DNA from: Gymnodinialimonas phycosphaerae
GTDB taxonomy: Bacteria; Pseudomonadota; Alphaproteobacteria; Rhodobacterales; Rhodobacteraceae
Assembly: GCF_019195455.1 (NCBI RefSeq)
Contig: NZ_JAIMBW010000001.1
Location: 186,001 to 250,000 of the forward strand
DNA length: 64,000 bases
Direction: 5' to 3'
The number at the start of each line of letters is the position of its first letter. Within the stretch, counting starts at the first letter, position 1. Position numbers and translations under genes: made by a program. Positions 1 through 8,440 of the stretch are shown in pieces. The notes under the pieces are model-generated. The model had not been told where the DNA came from, did no database searches, and was given only the letters and a program-made list of their open reading frames with translations.

Positions 1-1
1 A

Positions 2-982
2 ATCCCCGCGATGTCGGGAATGGCCTTGGCTGAAGGGCCCTACACCATCGGTGTGTCCAACACCGTGCAGGGCAACGGCTGGCGCGAACAGATGATTTGC
101 GCCATGCGCGCGCAGGCGGCGGCGGAAGCCGACGTCGAGGGCTTGATCGTGGCGCACCGCAACACGGACGCGGCAGGCCAGTTGGAGGACCTCAACAACC
201 TGATCGAGGCGGGCGTCGACGCGATCGTCCTGAACCCCGCCAACCCCGACGCCCTGAACTCGGCGCTGGATGCCGCGATTGCGGCTGGCATCGTCGTGGT
301 GGCCGTTGACGCAGGCGTCACCGCCGAGGGCGCTTACATCCTGTCCAACAACCAGGAAGAATATGCCTACCTCGGCGCGCGCTGGCTGTTCGAGCAGATC
401 GGCGGCGAGGGCGAGGTCGTCTACATGCGCGGTATCGCGGGTGTCTCGGCTGACACGGACCGCGACAACGGCTTCCAGCGCGCCTTGGCCGAATTCCCCG
501 GCGTCAGCGTCGTGCACGAGGTGTTCACCGGCTGGCAGCAGGACCAGGGCAAGCAGCAGATGTTTGATTTCCTGGCCACCGGCATCCCCTTCGACGGTGT
601 CTGGACAAGCGGCATCGACAACGTGATCGTGGACGCCTTCCTGGAATCCGGCGCGCCCTTGGTGCCAATCGTGGGCGCGGATAATGCCGGTTTCGTGCAA
701 TACTTGGCAGAAGTCGAAGGCCTGTCCGGGGCGGCCGTAACCAACCCGGGTTCCGTGGGCGGCGCGGGCATCGCGCTGGCGGTCGATATCCTGAACGGCA
801 ATGCGCCGGCAGAGACGACCGTCCTGGTCGACCCCGTGTTGTGGGAGAATGCCACCGCCGAGGGGCAAGAGACCATCGCAGGCGCCTTGAACCCCGATCT
901 CGACCCGGAGTGGCCGGTGTCGGTATCGATCCCCGGGTGGACCGACTACTCCATGGCCGAAATCATTGCCTGCGAGGGGTGA
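2..982 (+). CDS. Sugar ABC transporter substrate-binding protein (5' end outside window)
   Basis: Periplasmic binding protein of a ribose-class ABC importer (Peripla_BP_4 family), which captures a sugar or polyol and delivers it to the permeases encoded just downstream. The frame is open to the left edge. The first residues end in ALA-EGPYTIG, which reads as the tail of a Sec signal peptide, so the true start lies before base 1. The mature part is about 316 residues, normal for the family. The core shows the expected pattern: an N-terminal strand IGVSNT, then AIVLNP (strand before the ligand loop), and a C-terminal lobe beginning near GVWTSG. A stem-loop separates it from the ATPase gene. The ligand cannot be read from sequence, although three neighbouring Gfo/Idh/MocA dehydrogenases suggest a cyclic sugar or polyol. 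Confidence 0.9.
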   Translation: MPAMSGMALAEGPYTIGVSNTVQGNGWREQMICAMRAQAAAEADVEGLIVAHRNTDAAGQLEDLNNLIEAGVDAIVLNPANPDALNSALDAAIAAGIVVVAVDAGVTAEGAYILSNNQEEYAYLGARWLFEQIGGEGEVVYMRGIAGVSADTDRDNGFQRALAEFPGVSVVHEVFTGWQQDQGKQQMFDFLATGIPFDGVWTSGIDNVIVDAFLESGAPLVPIVGADNAGFVQYLAEVEGLSGAAVTNPGSVGGAGIALAVDILNGNAPAETTVLVDPVLWENATAEGQETIAGALNPDLDPEWPVSVSIPGWTDYSMAEIIACEG

Positions 983-1030
983 TCTGACTTTGTGACGTTC
1001 CGTGACGATGTCGCTGACACGTCCTGATCT

Positions 1031-1064
1031 TCTGTCCGCCACGTGTCATAATGTGGCGGGCAGA
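1031..1064 (+). other. Intergenic stem-loop after the binding-protein gene
   Basis: Two 12-base arms (1031-1042 and 1053-1064) are complementary except for one G-T wobble, around a 10-base loop. There is no T-run, so this is more likely a transcript-stabilising or attenuating hairpin than a full terminator. Such structures commonly let the binding protein be made in excess of the ATPase and permeases. It also argues against starting the ATPase gene at the ATG at 1051, which lies inside the hairpin. Confidence 0.6.
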
Positions 1065-1092
1065 CCAGAAACTTATAAAAATCAGAGGCTTC

Positions 1093-2583
1093 ATGGGCAG
1101 CTCAGATGAGACGGCACTGTTGGATGCCACGGGCGTCGCCAAGAGCTTTGGCGCCGTTCGTGCGCTGACCGACGCTAGCCTGCGTGTGGCCCCCGGCGAA
1201 GTCGTGGCTCTGATGGGGGCCAATGGCGCAGGCAAATCGACCTTTGTGAAGATCCTGACGGGCGCATTACGGCCCGATGCGGGACGTGTGCTGATCCGGG
1301 GGCACGACGCGCGCGTCGGCTCCCCCGCGCAGGCGCGGCGCTCGGGGCTGGTGCCGGTCTATCAAGAACCGTCGCTGATCCCGGACCTCGACGTTGCGGA
1401 CAACTTGCGCCTTGGCGATACGCCCGGCGACGCCGTTCTGCATTGGGTGAACGAGTTGGGGATCAAGGGCTTACGCCTTGACGACATGATCTCTGACCTG
1501 CCGCTGGCGACGCTGCGCATCCTTGATTTGGCCCGCGCGCTGGCCAGTGACCCGGATGTCCTTCTGTTGGACGAAATGACCGCCGCCTTGCCTACGGACC
1601 TTGTGGAAAACGTCCTGCGTGTGGTGCGGGCGCGGGCGGATGAGGGGTGCGGCGTCATCTACATCTCACACCGCTTCACCGAAATTGCCGAGCTTTGCGA
1701 CAGCGCCACGGTGCTGCGCGACGGCCGGACCGTCGGCGATCTGAAGATCGAGCCGGGCGTGGAAGATCGCTGTGTCGAGATGATGCTTGGCGCGAAGTTG
1801 AGCCTCGACAAACGCGATACCGGGGCGGCGCGTCAGAACAAGGGCGTGCCGCGCCTGCGTGCGGCGGGGATCGCGGTGGCGCCGGTGGTCAAAGACGTGT
1901 CATTCGAGCTTTTTCCCGGCGAAGTTCTGGGCGTCGTTGCGCTTGAAGGGCAGGGGCAGGATGAGGTGTTTGACGTCCTCTCGGGCCACCGCAAACCCAC
2001 GAGCGGGACGCTAGAGGTGGATGGTGCGCCGATGCACTTCTCGCACCCTGCCGATGCCATCGCGGCAGGATTGAGCTATGTGCCTGGTGACCGGGCCGAG
2101 GCGCTTCTGCGGGAGCGTTCGGTGCGTGAAAACATCGCCTTGCCGTTTTCTGCACGGTTGCGGGACTGGGGCCCGTTGAGGTCCAAACATGAACGTCAAC
2201 GCGTTGATCATGCGATAGAAAAGCTACAGATCGACACACGCGCCCAAGGTGAGGTGCAGCGCCTTTCGGGCGGCAATCAGCAGAAGGTGACCATCGGGCG
2301 ATGGCTGGCGCATGGGGTGCAGACGCTGCTGTTGTTCGACCCCACACGCGGTATTGACGTGCGCACGAAGCGGCAGATTTATCCCTTGGTTCGAGAGTTG
2401 GCCGAGCAGGGCGCCGCGGTGTTGTTCTACACCTCCGAACTTGAGGAAATCCCGTTGGCCTGTGACCGCGCCATCGTCATTTTCAACGGTCGGGTGGTCG
2501 ACATGATCGACGCCTCCGAGGCCACGGAAGAGGCGCTGATGCGCGCGGCTTATGGGCTGTCCGAGATGGACGCCGCCTCATGA
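1093..2583 (+). CDS. Sugar ABC transporter ATP-binding protein, two-domain (RbsA/MglA class)
   Basis: Cytoplasmic ATPase with two fused nucleotide-binding domains that powers the importer. I chose the ATG at 1093 because AGAGG lies a few bases upstream; an in-frame ATG at 1051 sits within a stem-loop. This gives 496 residues, typical of the family. Domain 1 has a good Walker A (GANGAGKS, residues 42-49) and a Walker B ending LLLDE, but its signature motif is degenerate (LPLAT instead of LSGGQ). Domain 2 has a degenerate P-loop (EGQGQDEV) and an intact LSGGNQQK signature, as is usual in this class. Only the composite site made of Walker A of domain 1 and the signature of domain 2 should hydrolyse ATP. 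The last codons overlap the first permease gene by 4 bases. Confidence 0.92.
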   Translation: MGSSDETALLDATGVAKSFGAVRALTDASLRVAPGEVVALMGANGAGKSTFVKILTGALRPDAGRVLIRGHDARVGSPAQARRSGLVPVYQEPSLIPDLDVADNLRLGDTPGDAVLHWVNELGIKGLRLDDMISDLPLATLRILDLARALASDPDVLLLDEMTAALPTDLVENVLRVVRARADEGCGVIYISHRFTEIAELCDSATVLRDGRTVGDLKIEPGVEDRCVEMMLGAKLSLDKRDTGAARQNKGVPRLRAAGIAVAPVVKDVSFELFPGEVLGVVALEGQGQDEVFDVLSGHRKPTSGTLEVDGAPMHFSHPADAIAAGLSYVPGDRAEALLRERSVRENIALPFSARLRDWGPLRSKHERQRVDHAIEKLQIDTRAQGEVQRLSGGNQQKVTIGRWLAHGVQTLLLFDPTRGIDVRTKRQIYPLVRELAEQGAAVLFYTSELEEIPLACDRAIVIFNGRVVDMIDASEATEEALMRAAYGLSEMDAAS

Positions 2584-3518
2584 GCCGGCTGTTGCGCAAA
2601 AACGCGTGGATGCTGGGCCTGCTCGCACTGTTGTGCGTCCTTCTGGTGATCACGAAGCTGATCCAACCCACCTTCGGGGCGAACGGCCTTGAAAGCCTCG
2701 CGCGGGCGGCCTTGCCCTTCGCCTTTGCGACCGCCGCCATGGCGATCGTCGTGATCGTGGGCGGGATCGACCTTTCCATCGCCTCGATGATGGCAGTTTG
2801 CGGTGTGACGGCGGCGGTCCTGATGCAAAGCATGGGGCCAGTGCCGGCGGTACTGATCACGCTGATCGTAGGGCTTGCCATGGGGGCGCTGAACGGGGCG
2901 TTAATCGTTTTGACACGCGTGCCCGACATCGTCGTGACGCTTGCGATGCTGTTCGTGTGGGAAGGGGTGGCGTTGTTGATCCTGACCTCGCCGGGCGGCA
3001 CCGTGGCCACATCCTTGCGCACGTTGATCTCGGGCGCGATGATCCCGGGCGTGCCTAACGCCCTGATTTTCATGGGCGTTGCGGTAGCGTTGGTTTGGGT
3101 GCCGATCCGCCGTGCCAAGCTGGGGCTGTCCATCTATGCGGTCGGCTCTGATGAGTTGGCGGCGTTCAGATCCGGCGTCAACGTGGCGCGAACCAAGATC
3201 ATCGCCTATGGTTTGGCGGGCGTCCTGTCGGCCATGGGCGGTCTTTCGTTAATCATGTTAACCGGGATCGGAGAGCCGGTGCCTGGTCCCTACCTGCTGG
3301 CCTCGGTCGCTGCCGTGGTGTTGGGCGGGGTGGTCCTGGGCGGCGGGCGTGGGGGCTTGCTTGGCCCGATCATCGCCGTGTTCATTCTGCGTATTATCCG
3401 CACGATCCTGACTTTAGCCGCCGTTGACCCCAACGTCACGACCATCGTCGAGGGCGTCATCATGGTAGCCGTCGTGATGCTTGGTGCCGTCTTGACCTAC
3501 AGGGGGGCGCAGAGATGA
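2580..3518 (+). CDS. Sugar ABC transporter permease (RbsC class)
   Basis: Inner-membrane permease of the BPD_transp_2 type (RbsC/XylH/AraH family), 312 residues with about eight to ten hydrophobic segments. The family hallmark GGIDLS appears near residues 61-66, followed by the usual long hydrophobic run. The start overlaps the ATPase stop as ATGA, and the end overlaps the second permease by 4 bases, so the three genes are translationally coupled. Having two different permease genes in one ribose-class cassette implies a heterodimeric channel. A TTAA-N5-TTAA motif lies inside it at 3249-3261. Confidence 0.92.
   Translation: MSRLLRKNAWMLGLLALLCVLLVITKLIQPTFGANGLESLARAALPFAFATAAMAIVVIVGGIDLSIASMMAVCGVTAAVLMQSMGPVPAVLITLIVGLAMGALNGALIVLTRVPDIVVTLAMLFVWEGVALLILTSPGGTVATSLRTLISGAMIPGVPNALIFMGVAVALVWVPIRRAKLGLSIYAVGSDELAAFRSGVNVARTKIIAYGLAGVLSAMGGLSLIMLTGIGEPVPGPYLLASVAAVVLGGVVLGGGRGGLLGPIIAVFILRIIRTILTLAAVDPNVTTIVEGVIMVAVVMLGAVLTYRGAQR
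3249..3261. repeat. TTAA-N5-TTAA motif copy 1
   Basis: Inside the first permease gene; it encodes Leu-Ile-Met-Leu using two TTA codons, which are scarce in this window. Confidence 0.7.
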
Positions 3519-4543
3519 GCGACCAACCGCGCATTCACGCCGACGCAGGCGTCGAGACGGACCTCAAGCGGTTTGGCCGCTTTCTTGCCGACAATCCGGT
3601 CATCCCGCTGATCGCCTTCCTGTTCCTGCTGATCGCCGTGCTGGAGATCATGCGCCCCGGCATCGTGACGCCCTTCCGTGCGGGGCGTGACGGGATCATC
3701 TCGACCTTCTGGGTCGGGAACCTGATCAAGTTTGCTATCCCCCTCGCGATGCTTGCCGCATGCCAAGTCTTGACGATGTTGACCGCGGGCATCGATATGA
3801 GCGCGGGCATCCTGGCCACCGTGTCGGCCTTTGTTTGCGCCACTCTGTCGCCGCTGATCGGCCCTACGCCCGCCGTCCTTGTCGCGCTGTCCACGGGCGT
3901 TGTTGCGGGCTTGGTGAATGGCTTCGGGGTCGGTGTCGTGCGGGTGCATCCACTGATCATGACGCTTGGCACCGGGTTGATCGCGACCGGTTGCTTGCAG
4001 GTCTATCAGCGCTTCGTGATCTCGACCGGCACCCTGATCCCCGAGACGTTGGAGTGGCTTGGCACCGGGCGCACGCTGGGTATGCCCAACGGGCTTTTCG
4101 TCTTCATCCCCTTCGCCGCTGCGGTGCTTTACCTCATGCGCTACACCGGGTTCGGGCGGCTCCTGTTCGCTCTTGGCTCTAATGAGGCGACCACCAAGCT
4201 CAGCGGTGTGCGTTCGTGGCAGGTTTTCCTTGCGCTCTATGCGCTGTCGGGGCTGATCGCGGCGCTGGCGGGTCTGCTTTATCTCGGCATGATCCGCACG
4301 CCGTCGCTGTCGCTGGCGAACCCGCTCCTGCTGCCCTCGGTTGCTGCTGCGGTCATCGGAGGCACGTCCATCTTCGGCGGAAGGGGAAGTTTTGCCGGCG
4401 CCATCGTCGGCGCCTTGATCCTGCGCGTCATCGACACCATGCTGACCCTGCTGCAAATGCCCGAGGGCGCAAGGATCGCCCTTTTCGGGCTGATCATCCT
4501 TCTCGTCACCGCACTTTACGTGCGCATCACAGGAACGCGTTAA
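3515..4543 (+). CDS. Sugar ABC transporter permease, second subunit
   Basis: Second BPD_transp_2 permease (342 residues) of the same importer. An N-terminal cytoplasmic stretch of about 30 residues precedes the first membrane span. The sequence AGIDMS near residues 90-95 corresponds to the GGIDLS hallmark of the first permease, and GGRGSFAGAIVG near the C-terminus is a conserved loop of the family. The gene overlaps its upstream partner by 4 bases and ends 2 bases before the next start, continuing the operon into the oxidoreductase genes. The two permeases are clearly related but well diverged, consistent with an obligate heterodimer. Confidence 0.92.
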   Translation: MSDQPRIHADAGVETDLKRFGRFLADNPVIPLIAFLFLLIAVLEIMRPGIVTPFRAGRDGIISTFWVGNLIKFAIPLAMLAACQVLTMLTAGIDMSAGILATVSAFVCATLSPLIGPTPAVLVALSTGVVAGLVNGFGVGVVRVHPLIMTLGTGLIATGCLQVYQRFVISTGTLIPETLEWLGTGRTLGMPNGLFVFIPFAAAVLYLMRYTGFGRLLFALGSNEATTKLSGVRSWQVFLALYALSGLIAALAGLLYLGMIRTPSLSLANPLLLPSVAAAVIGGTSIFGGRGSFAGAIVGALILRVIDTMLTLLQMPEGARIALFGLIILLVTALYVRITGTR

Positions 4544-4545
4544 TC

Positions 4546-5619
4546 ATGGTATACAAGGTTGTCGGCATCAGTTTCGACCACATGCATATGGGCGATCTGC
4601 TGCGCATGGTGGACGCGCATCCGAACGCGGAAATCACGGCGCTCTACGATCCGGATGCGGCGAAAATGGCCTCGGCGGCGGAGACCTTTGGCGTCCCCGC
4701 CCCCGCGCTTTTCACCGACTTCGATGCCTGCATGGCCGCTGGACCCTATGATCTTGCGATCCTGTGTTGCGCGACGGCGGATCATGCCGAGATGACGGAA
4801 CGTCTCGCCCCGCACGGTGTCCATATCCACGTCGAAAAACCCTTCGCCGATAGCGCGGACAACGCGCGTCGGATGATCAAGGCGATGGCGGGGACGGACA
4901 AGATCATGTCGATCAACTGGCCGCTGGCTTGGGTGGAATCACACCTTACCGCCAAGCGCCTGATCGACGAGGGCATGATTGGAGAGTTGCGCGAAGTGCA
5001 TTTCTATGACGGCAATCGCGGCCCCCTTTATCACCTTGCCGACAAGGTAGAGGTCAGCGCCGAGGAGGTCGAGGCGCAGAAGCCCGACAGTTGGTGGTAC
5101 AAGGCCGCATCCGGCGGAGGCAGCTTGCTGGATTACATGGGCTACGGCGCAACGCTTGGCACTTGGTACATGGGGGGGGAGGCGCCGCTGGAGGTCACGT
5201 GTACCGTGGACGACACGCCGGGGATCGAGGTCGATCAGCACGCCATCGCGGTTATCCGTTATGCCAAAGGCCTGTCAAAGATGGAGACGCGGTGGGGCAC
5301 CTTTACGGACCCTTGGACGGTGAACCCGCAGCCTACGTGCGGCTTTGTCTTCGTCGGCAGCGAAGGCACCATCAGCAGCCCGGATTACGCGCCCGCCGTG
5401 ACGGTTCAAACCCGCGTTCGACCGGAAAAACATGACATCCCGGTTGATCCCTTGCCCGAGGGTCGCAGTGATGCCATCGCCTATATCATCAATCTCATCG
5501 ACAAAGGGGCCAAGCCTGACGGGCCCTTTGATCCGACGCTCTGCCTGACGGCGCAGCGCATTGTCGACACCGCCGCGGCCTCTGCCGCGCAGAAACGCAC
5601 GTTGGAGTTGTTGCCATGA
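4546..5619 (+). CDS. Gfo/Idh/MocA family oxidoreductase (atypical nucleotide-binding loop)
   Basis: Probable NAD(P)-dependent sugar or polyol dehydrogenase of the Gfo/Idh/MocA superfamily, 357 residues. The start at 4546 lies 2 bases after the permease stop; the frame extends farther upstream, but that part is antisense-like sequence within the permease gene. The EKP motif is present at residues 97-99 (HVEKPF). The N-terminal Rossmann loop is unusual: where relatives have GxGxxG, this protein reads GISFDHMHMG. It may bind the cofactor differently or act without it. It overlaps the next paralogue by 4 bases. Its position after the permeases implies that it acts on the imported compound or an early product. 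Confidence 0.85.
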   Translation: MVYKVVGISFDHMHMGDLLRMVDAHPNAEITALYDPDAAKMASAAETFGVPAPALFTDFDACMAAGPYDLAILCCATADHAEMTERLAPHGVHIHVEKPFADSADNARRMIKAMAGTDKIMSINWPLAWVESHLTAKRLIDEGMIGELREVHFYDGNRGPLYHLADKVEVSAEEVEAQKPDSWWYKAASGGGSLLDYMGYGATLGTWYMGGEAPLEVTCTVDDTPGIEVDQHAIAVIRYAKGLSKMETRWGTFTDPWTVNPQPTCGFVFVGSEGTISSPDYAPAVTVQTRVRPEKHDIPVDPLPEGRSDAIAYIINLIDKGAKPDGPFDPTLCLTAQRIVDTAAASAAQKRTLELLP

Positions 5620-6737
5620 GCGATACCAAGGACGCAGCGGACAGCGATACTTATGCTCTCAAGGCCGCCGATCTGCCTGAAATCGCGGCGCCCGATGTGG
5701 CCTATCGCCCGCCGATGCCCAAGACATACCAGCCTCGGATCGGGATGATCGGGACCGGTGGGATATCGGGCTCTCACCTCGACGCCTACCGCGATGCGGG
5801 GTGGGAGGTGGCCGCACTGTGGAACCGCACCCGCGACAAGGCGGAGGCAAAGGCCGTTGAATACTGCCCCGCCGCGCGTATCGAGGATGAGTGGCAGGCG
5901 ATCCTTGCCAATCCCGATATCGATGTCGTCGACATCACGTTGCACCCGGAGCATCGGACAGAAATCATCAAGGCCGCGCTGAAGGCCGGCAAACATGTGC
6001 TGAGCCAGAAGCCCTTCGTGACCGATCTGGATACCGGGATCGATCTGGTGAAACTGGCGCAGGACCAGGACGTGAAGCTGGCCGTTAACCAAAATGGCCG
6101 CTGGGCACCGCACTTTGCCTTCATGCGCGAAGCGGCACGCGCCGGACATATCGGACACGTTCTGTCCGTTCATCTGGCGATCCATTGGACCCACGGCTGG
6201 ACGGCTGGAACGCCCTTTGATGAGATCGAGGATCTGATCCTATATGATTTCGGGGTCCATTGGTTCGATTTCGTCAACTCACTGGTGGGGGACCGGGCCG
6301 AAGCGGTGTTTGCCAGCGCGGCCCGCGCACAGGGGCAGGCCAACAAGGTGCCGCTTCTGGCGCAAGCGATGGTGCGGGTGGATGGGGGGCAGGCCTCGCT
6401 TGTATTCGATGGTGGCATCCCCCACGGTCCCCGCGACACGACGTTTGTGGGCGGCACGGCGGGTTCGATGGTGTCGGACGGGCCGGACCTGAGCCAGCAA
6501 ACCGTTACCCTGACCACGCCCGAAGGCGTCGCGCACCCCAAGCTGGCGGGGCAATGGTTCAACGATGGCTTCAAGGGCACGATGGGTGAGCTGCTTTGCG
6601 CCATCGAAGAGGACCGCGAGCCCTCCAATGGCGCGGCGGAGAACCTGCGCAGCCTGGCGATGGCCTTCGCGGCGGTACGCTCGCGGATGACGGGACGCGA
6701 AGTCGAAATCGGCGGGGCGCGGCGATTGGAAAGCTAG
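5616..6737 (+). CDS. Gfo/Idh/MocA family oxidoreductase
   Basis: Second dehydrogenase of the operon, 373 residues, with an N-terminal extension of about 40 residues before the Rossmann fold. The dinucleotide loop GTGGIS is at residues 46-51. The usual EKP motif is changed to QKP (131-133), a substitution seen in part of the superfamily; the lysine and proline remain. The C-terminal domain has the expected alternating beta-sheet pattern (YDFGVHWFDFV and similar). The start overlaps the upstream stop as ATGA. Three relatives side by side suggest successive oxidation, epimerisation or hydrolysis steps on one sugar skeleton, as in bacterial inositol or anhydrosugar pathways, but the substrate is unknown. 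Confidence 0.87.
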   Translation: MSDTKDAADSDTYALKAADLPEIAAPDVAYRPPMPKTYQPRIGMIGTGGISGSHLDAYRDAGWEVAALWNRTRDKAEAKAVEYCPAARIEDEWQAILANPDIDVVDITLHPEHRTEIIKAALKAGKHVLSQKPFVTDLDTGIDLVKLAQDQDVKLAVNQNGRWAPHFAFMREAARAGHIGHVLSVHLAIHWTHGWTAGTPFDEIEDLILYDFGVHWFDFVNSLVGDRAEAVFASAARAQGQANKVPLLAQAMVRVDGGQASLVFDGGIPHGPRDTTFVGGTAGSMVSDGPDLSQQTVTLTTPEGVAHPKLAGQWFNDGFKGTMGELLCAIEEDREPSNGAAENLRSLAMAFAAVRSRMTGREVEIGGARRLES

Positions 6738-6824
6738 GGCAGGGCGTTAGGCTTTCGGTGAGGGTTTTGGGCTACATGGGGCTGGTGTAGGTACCCCAAC
6801 GGCGGCTTTGGAAGGGAAGAACGC

Positions 6825-7838
6825 ATGCGCGTAGTGATCATCGGGTTGGGCGGCATGGGGCAAAGCCATGCACTGGCCCACCACGCGGCACCGGGGGTAG
6901 AGATCATTGGCCTCGTCAATCGATCTCCACGTGATCTGCCGGAAGAACTGCACGCTTATCCGATGATCCCGACGGTGTCGGAGGCATTGGCCTTGAAGCC
7001 CGATCTTGTAGTGATTGCCACCTATTCCGATAGCCACGCGGAACTGGCTGTGCGCGCGATGCGCGCGGGCGCTCACGTTTTCGTGGAAAAGCCCCTCGCG
7101 ACCAATGTCGCGGATGCCAAGCACGTCGTAGCCGTGGCGCAAGAAACAGGCAGGAAACTGGTCGTTGGCTACATTCTGCGTCACCACCCCAGTTGGATGC
7201 GCTTGATTGAAGAGGCCCGCGTCTTGGGCGGCCCCTATGTCTTTCGCATGAACCTGAACCAGCAATCGACAGGCGCGGCCTGGGACACCCACAAGGCCCT
7301 GATGGAGACGACCTCGCCGATCGTCGATTGTGGCGTACATTACGTCGATGTCTGGTGCCAGATTACCGACGCCAAGCCCGTGGCCGTGCATGGCATGGGC
7401 CTGCGCCTGAGCGATGAGATATCGCCCGACATGTACAACTACGGGCAGTTTCAAGTGTTTTTCGACGATGGGTCCGTCGGTTGGTACGAGGCAGGCTGGG
7501 GCCCGATGATGTCGGAAACAGCGTTCTTCGTGAAAGATGTGATCAGCCCAAACGGCGCCGTGTCGATCACCGAGGGCGACAAGGCAGACAGCGCGGATAT
7601 TGATGGGCACACAAAGGTGGGCGGCGTTCTGGTGCATCGCCCCGGCGATGACCGGATGATCGAGTTTGCCGATGAACCCGGCCACCAGGCGCTGTGCGAT
7701 GCAGAGCAAGCTTTCCTGCGGCGCGCCATTGTCGAGGATCTCGACCTTGAGCGCCATATGGAGGACGCCGTGCGATCGCTCGCGATTTGCCTCGCCGCCG
7801 ATGAAAGCATTCGGACGGGCCAACGCGTTACGCTTTAG
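6825..7838 (+). CDS. Gfo/Idh/MocA family oxidoreductase
   Basis: Third Gfo/Idh/MocA enzyme, 337 residues. It has a canonical dinucleotide loop GLGGMG at residues 7-12 and EKP at 88-90. It is preceded by an 87-base gap with a good ribosome site (GGAAGGGA, about 7 bases before the ATG), so it may have its own promoter while belonging to the same pathway. Its C-terminal domain contains the typical HYVDV region after a conserved aspartate (DCGVHYVD). The stop overlaps the end of the opposing Rid-family gene by 11 bases, leaving no room for a terminator between them. Confidence 0.9.
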   Translation: MRVVIIGLGGMGQSHALAHHAAPGVEIIGLVNRSPRDLPEELHAYPMIPTVSEALALKPDLVVIATYSDSHAELAVRAMRAGAHVFVEKPLATNVADAKHVVAVAQETGRKLVVGYILRHHPSWMRLIEEARVLGGPYVFRMNLNQQSTGAAWDTHKALMETTSPIVDCGVHYVDVWCQITDAKPVAVHGMGLRLSDEISPDMYNYGQFQVFFDDGSVGWYEAGWGPMMSETAFFVKDVISPNGAVSITEGDKADSADIDGHTKVGGVLVHRPGDDRMIEFADEPGHQALCDAEQAFLRRAIVEDLDLERHMEDAVRSLAICLAADESIRTGQRVTL

Positions 7839-8217
7839 CGGCCGTTACCTCCACCTCGACAAAGAACTCGGGCCGTGTGAAGCCCGACACGATCACAAGG
7901 GTAGAGGCCGGAAGCCGTGTCACCCCCTGCAACCACGCGTCCCGCGCGGCCATGTAGCCCGCCATGTGGGCGCGGTCCGTCACGAAGGCGTTGACGCGGA
8001 TCACATCTTCTGGGCCCATTCCAGCCTCGGCCAGAATCGCGGCGCAGTTGGCGAAACACAGCGTCCCTTGCGCCTTTGCGCCTTCGGGCACGGTGCCGTC
8101 TGCGGCCAGGGGCAACTGCCCCGACGTCGCCACCCAGCGGTGTCCCGCGGGCACCTCGACCCCATGGGCGTAGCGCGCAAACGGCGCGGCGATGGTGGGG
8201 GGGGCAAGCATGCGCAT
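7828..8217 (-). CDS. Rid family (RidA/YjgF/YER057c) protein
   Basis: Small trimeric-type protein of the Rid superfamily, 129 residues. RidA members hydrolyse reactive enamine/imine intermediates released by PLP or flavin enzymes. The family pattern is visible: SGQLPLAADG near 32-41, then VIRVNAFVTD near 72-81. The catalytic arginine expected in a PARSxV motif near the C-terminus is absent (the matching segment reads PASTLV), so it belongs to a non-archetypal Rid group and may not have imine deaminase activity. GGAGG precedes the start by about 7 bases. It is divergent from the ABC operon at 8441, which could share its regulation, and its stop overlaps the upstream dehydrogenase gene. Confidence 0.88.
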   Translation of the reverse strand: MRMLAPPTIAAPFARYAHGVEVPAGHRWVATSGQLPLAADGTVPEGAKAQGTLCFANCAAILAEAGMGPEDVIRVNAFVTDRAHMAGYMAARDAWLQGVTRLPASTLVIVSGFTRPEFFVEVEVTAAKA

Positions 8218-8330
8218 CTGAGGTCCTCCAGTTGGCTCATCCCAGCTAAACGCGCTGGAACGGGCGCAGGCAATTCCCGCTTGGAATACCGCCGGGTCAT
8301 GCTATCGTTTTCATCATAGCGCGTAATCAG

Positions 8331-8347
8331 TGCACAAGAAATGTGCA
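8331..8347. promoter_or_regulatory. Possible operator: TGCACA-N5-TGTGCA palindrome
   Basis: Perfect 6-base inverted arms (8331-8336 and 8342-8347) in the 223-base divergent region between the Rid-family gene and the NMT1-class transporter operon, about 94 bases before the transporter start. Its position fits a regulator site, but no regulator gene is adjacent and no promoter elements could be assigned with confidence. Confidence 0.4.
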
Positions 8348-8440
8348 GATACCCCGGAATAGGGGCTCTGACAGGCCCATGTCTTGCTGCTGCTCCGTCT
8401 CGATTGTCCAACTGAGCCGGAGCCGTAACAGGGGGAATCC

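Noticed and set aside
3497..4456. 319-codon minus-strand frame opposite the second sugar permease
   Set aside because: Composition is dominated by Gln, Arg, Asp and Gly as expected of an antisense shadow of a hydrophobic gene.
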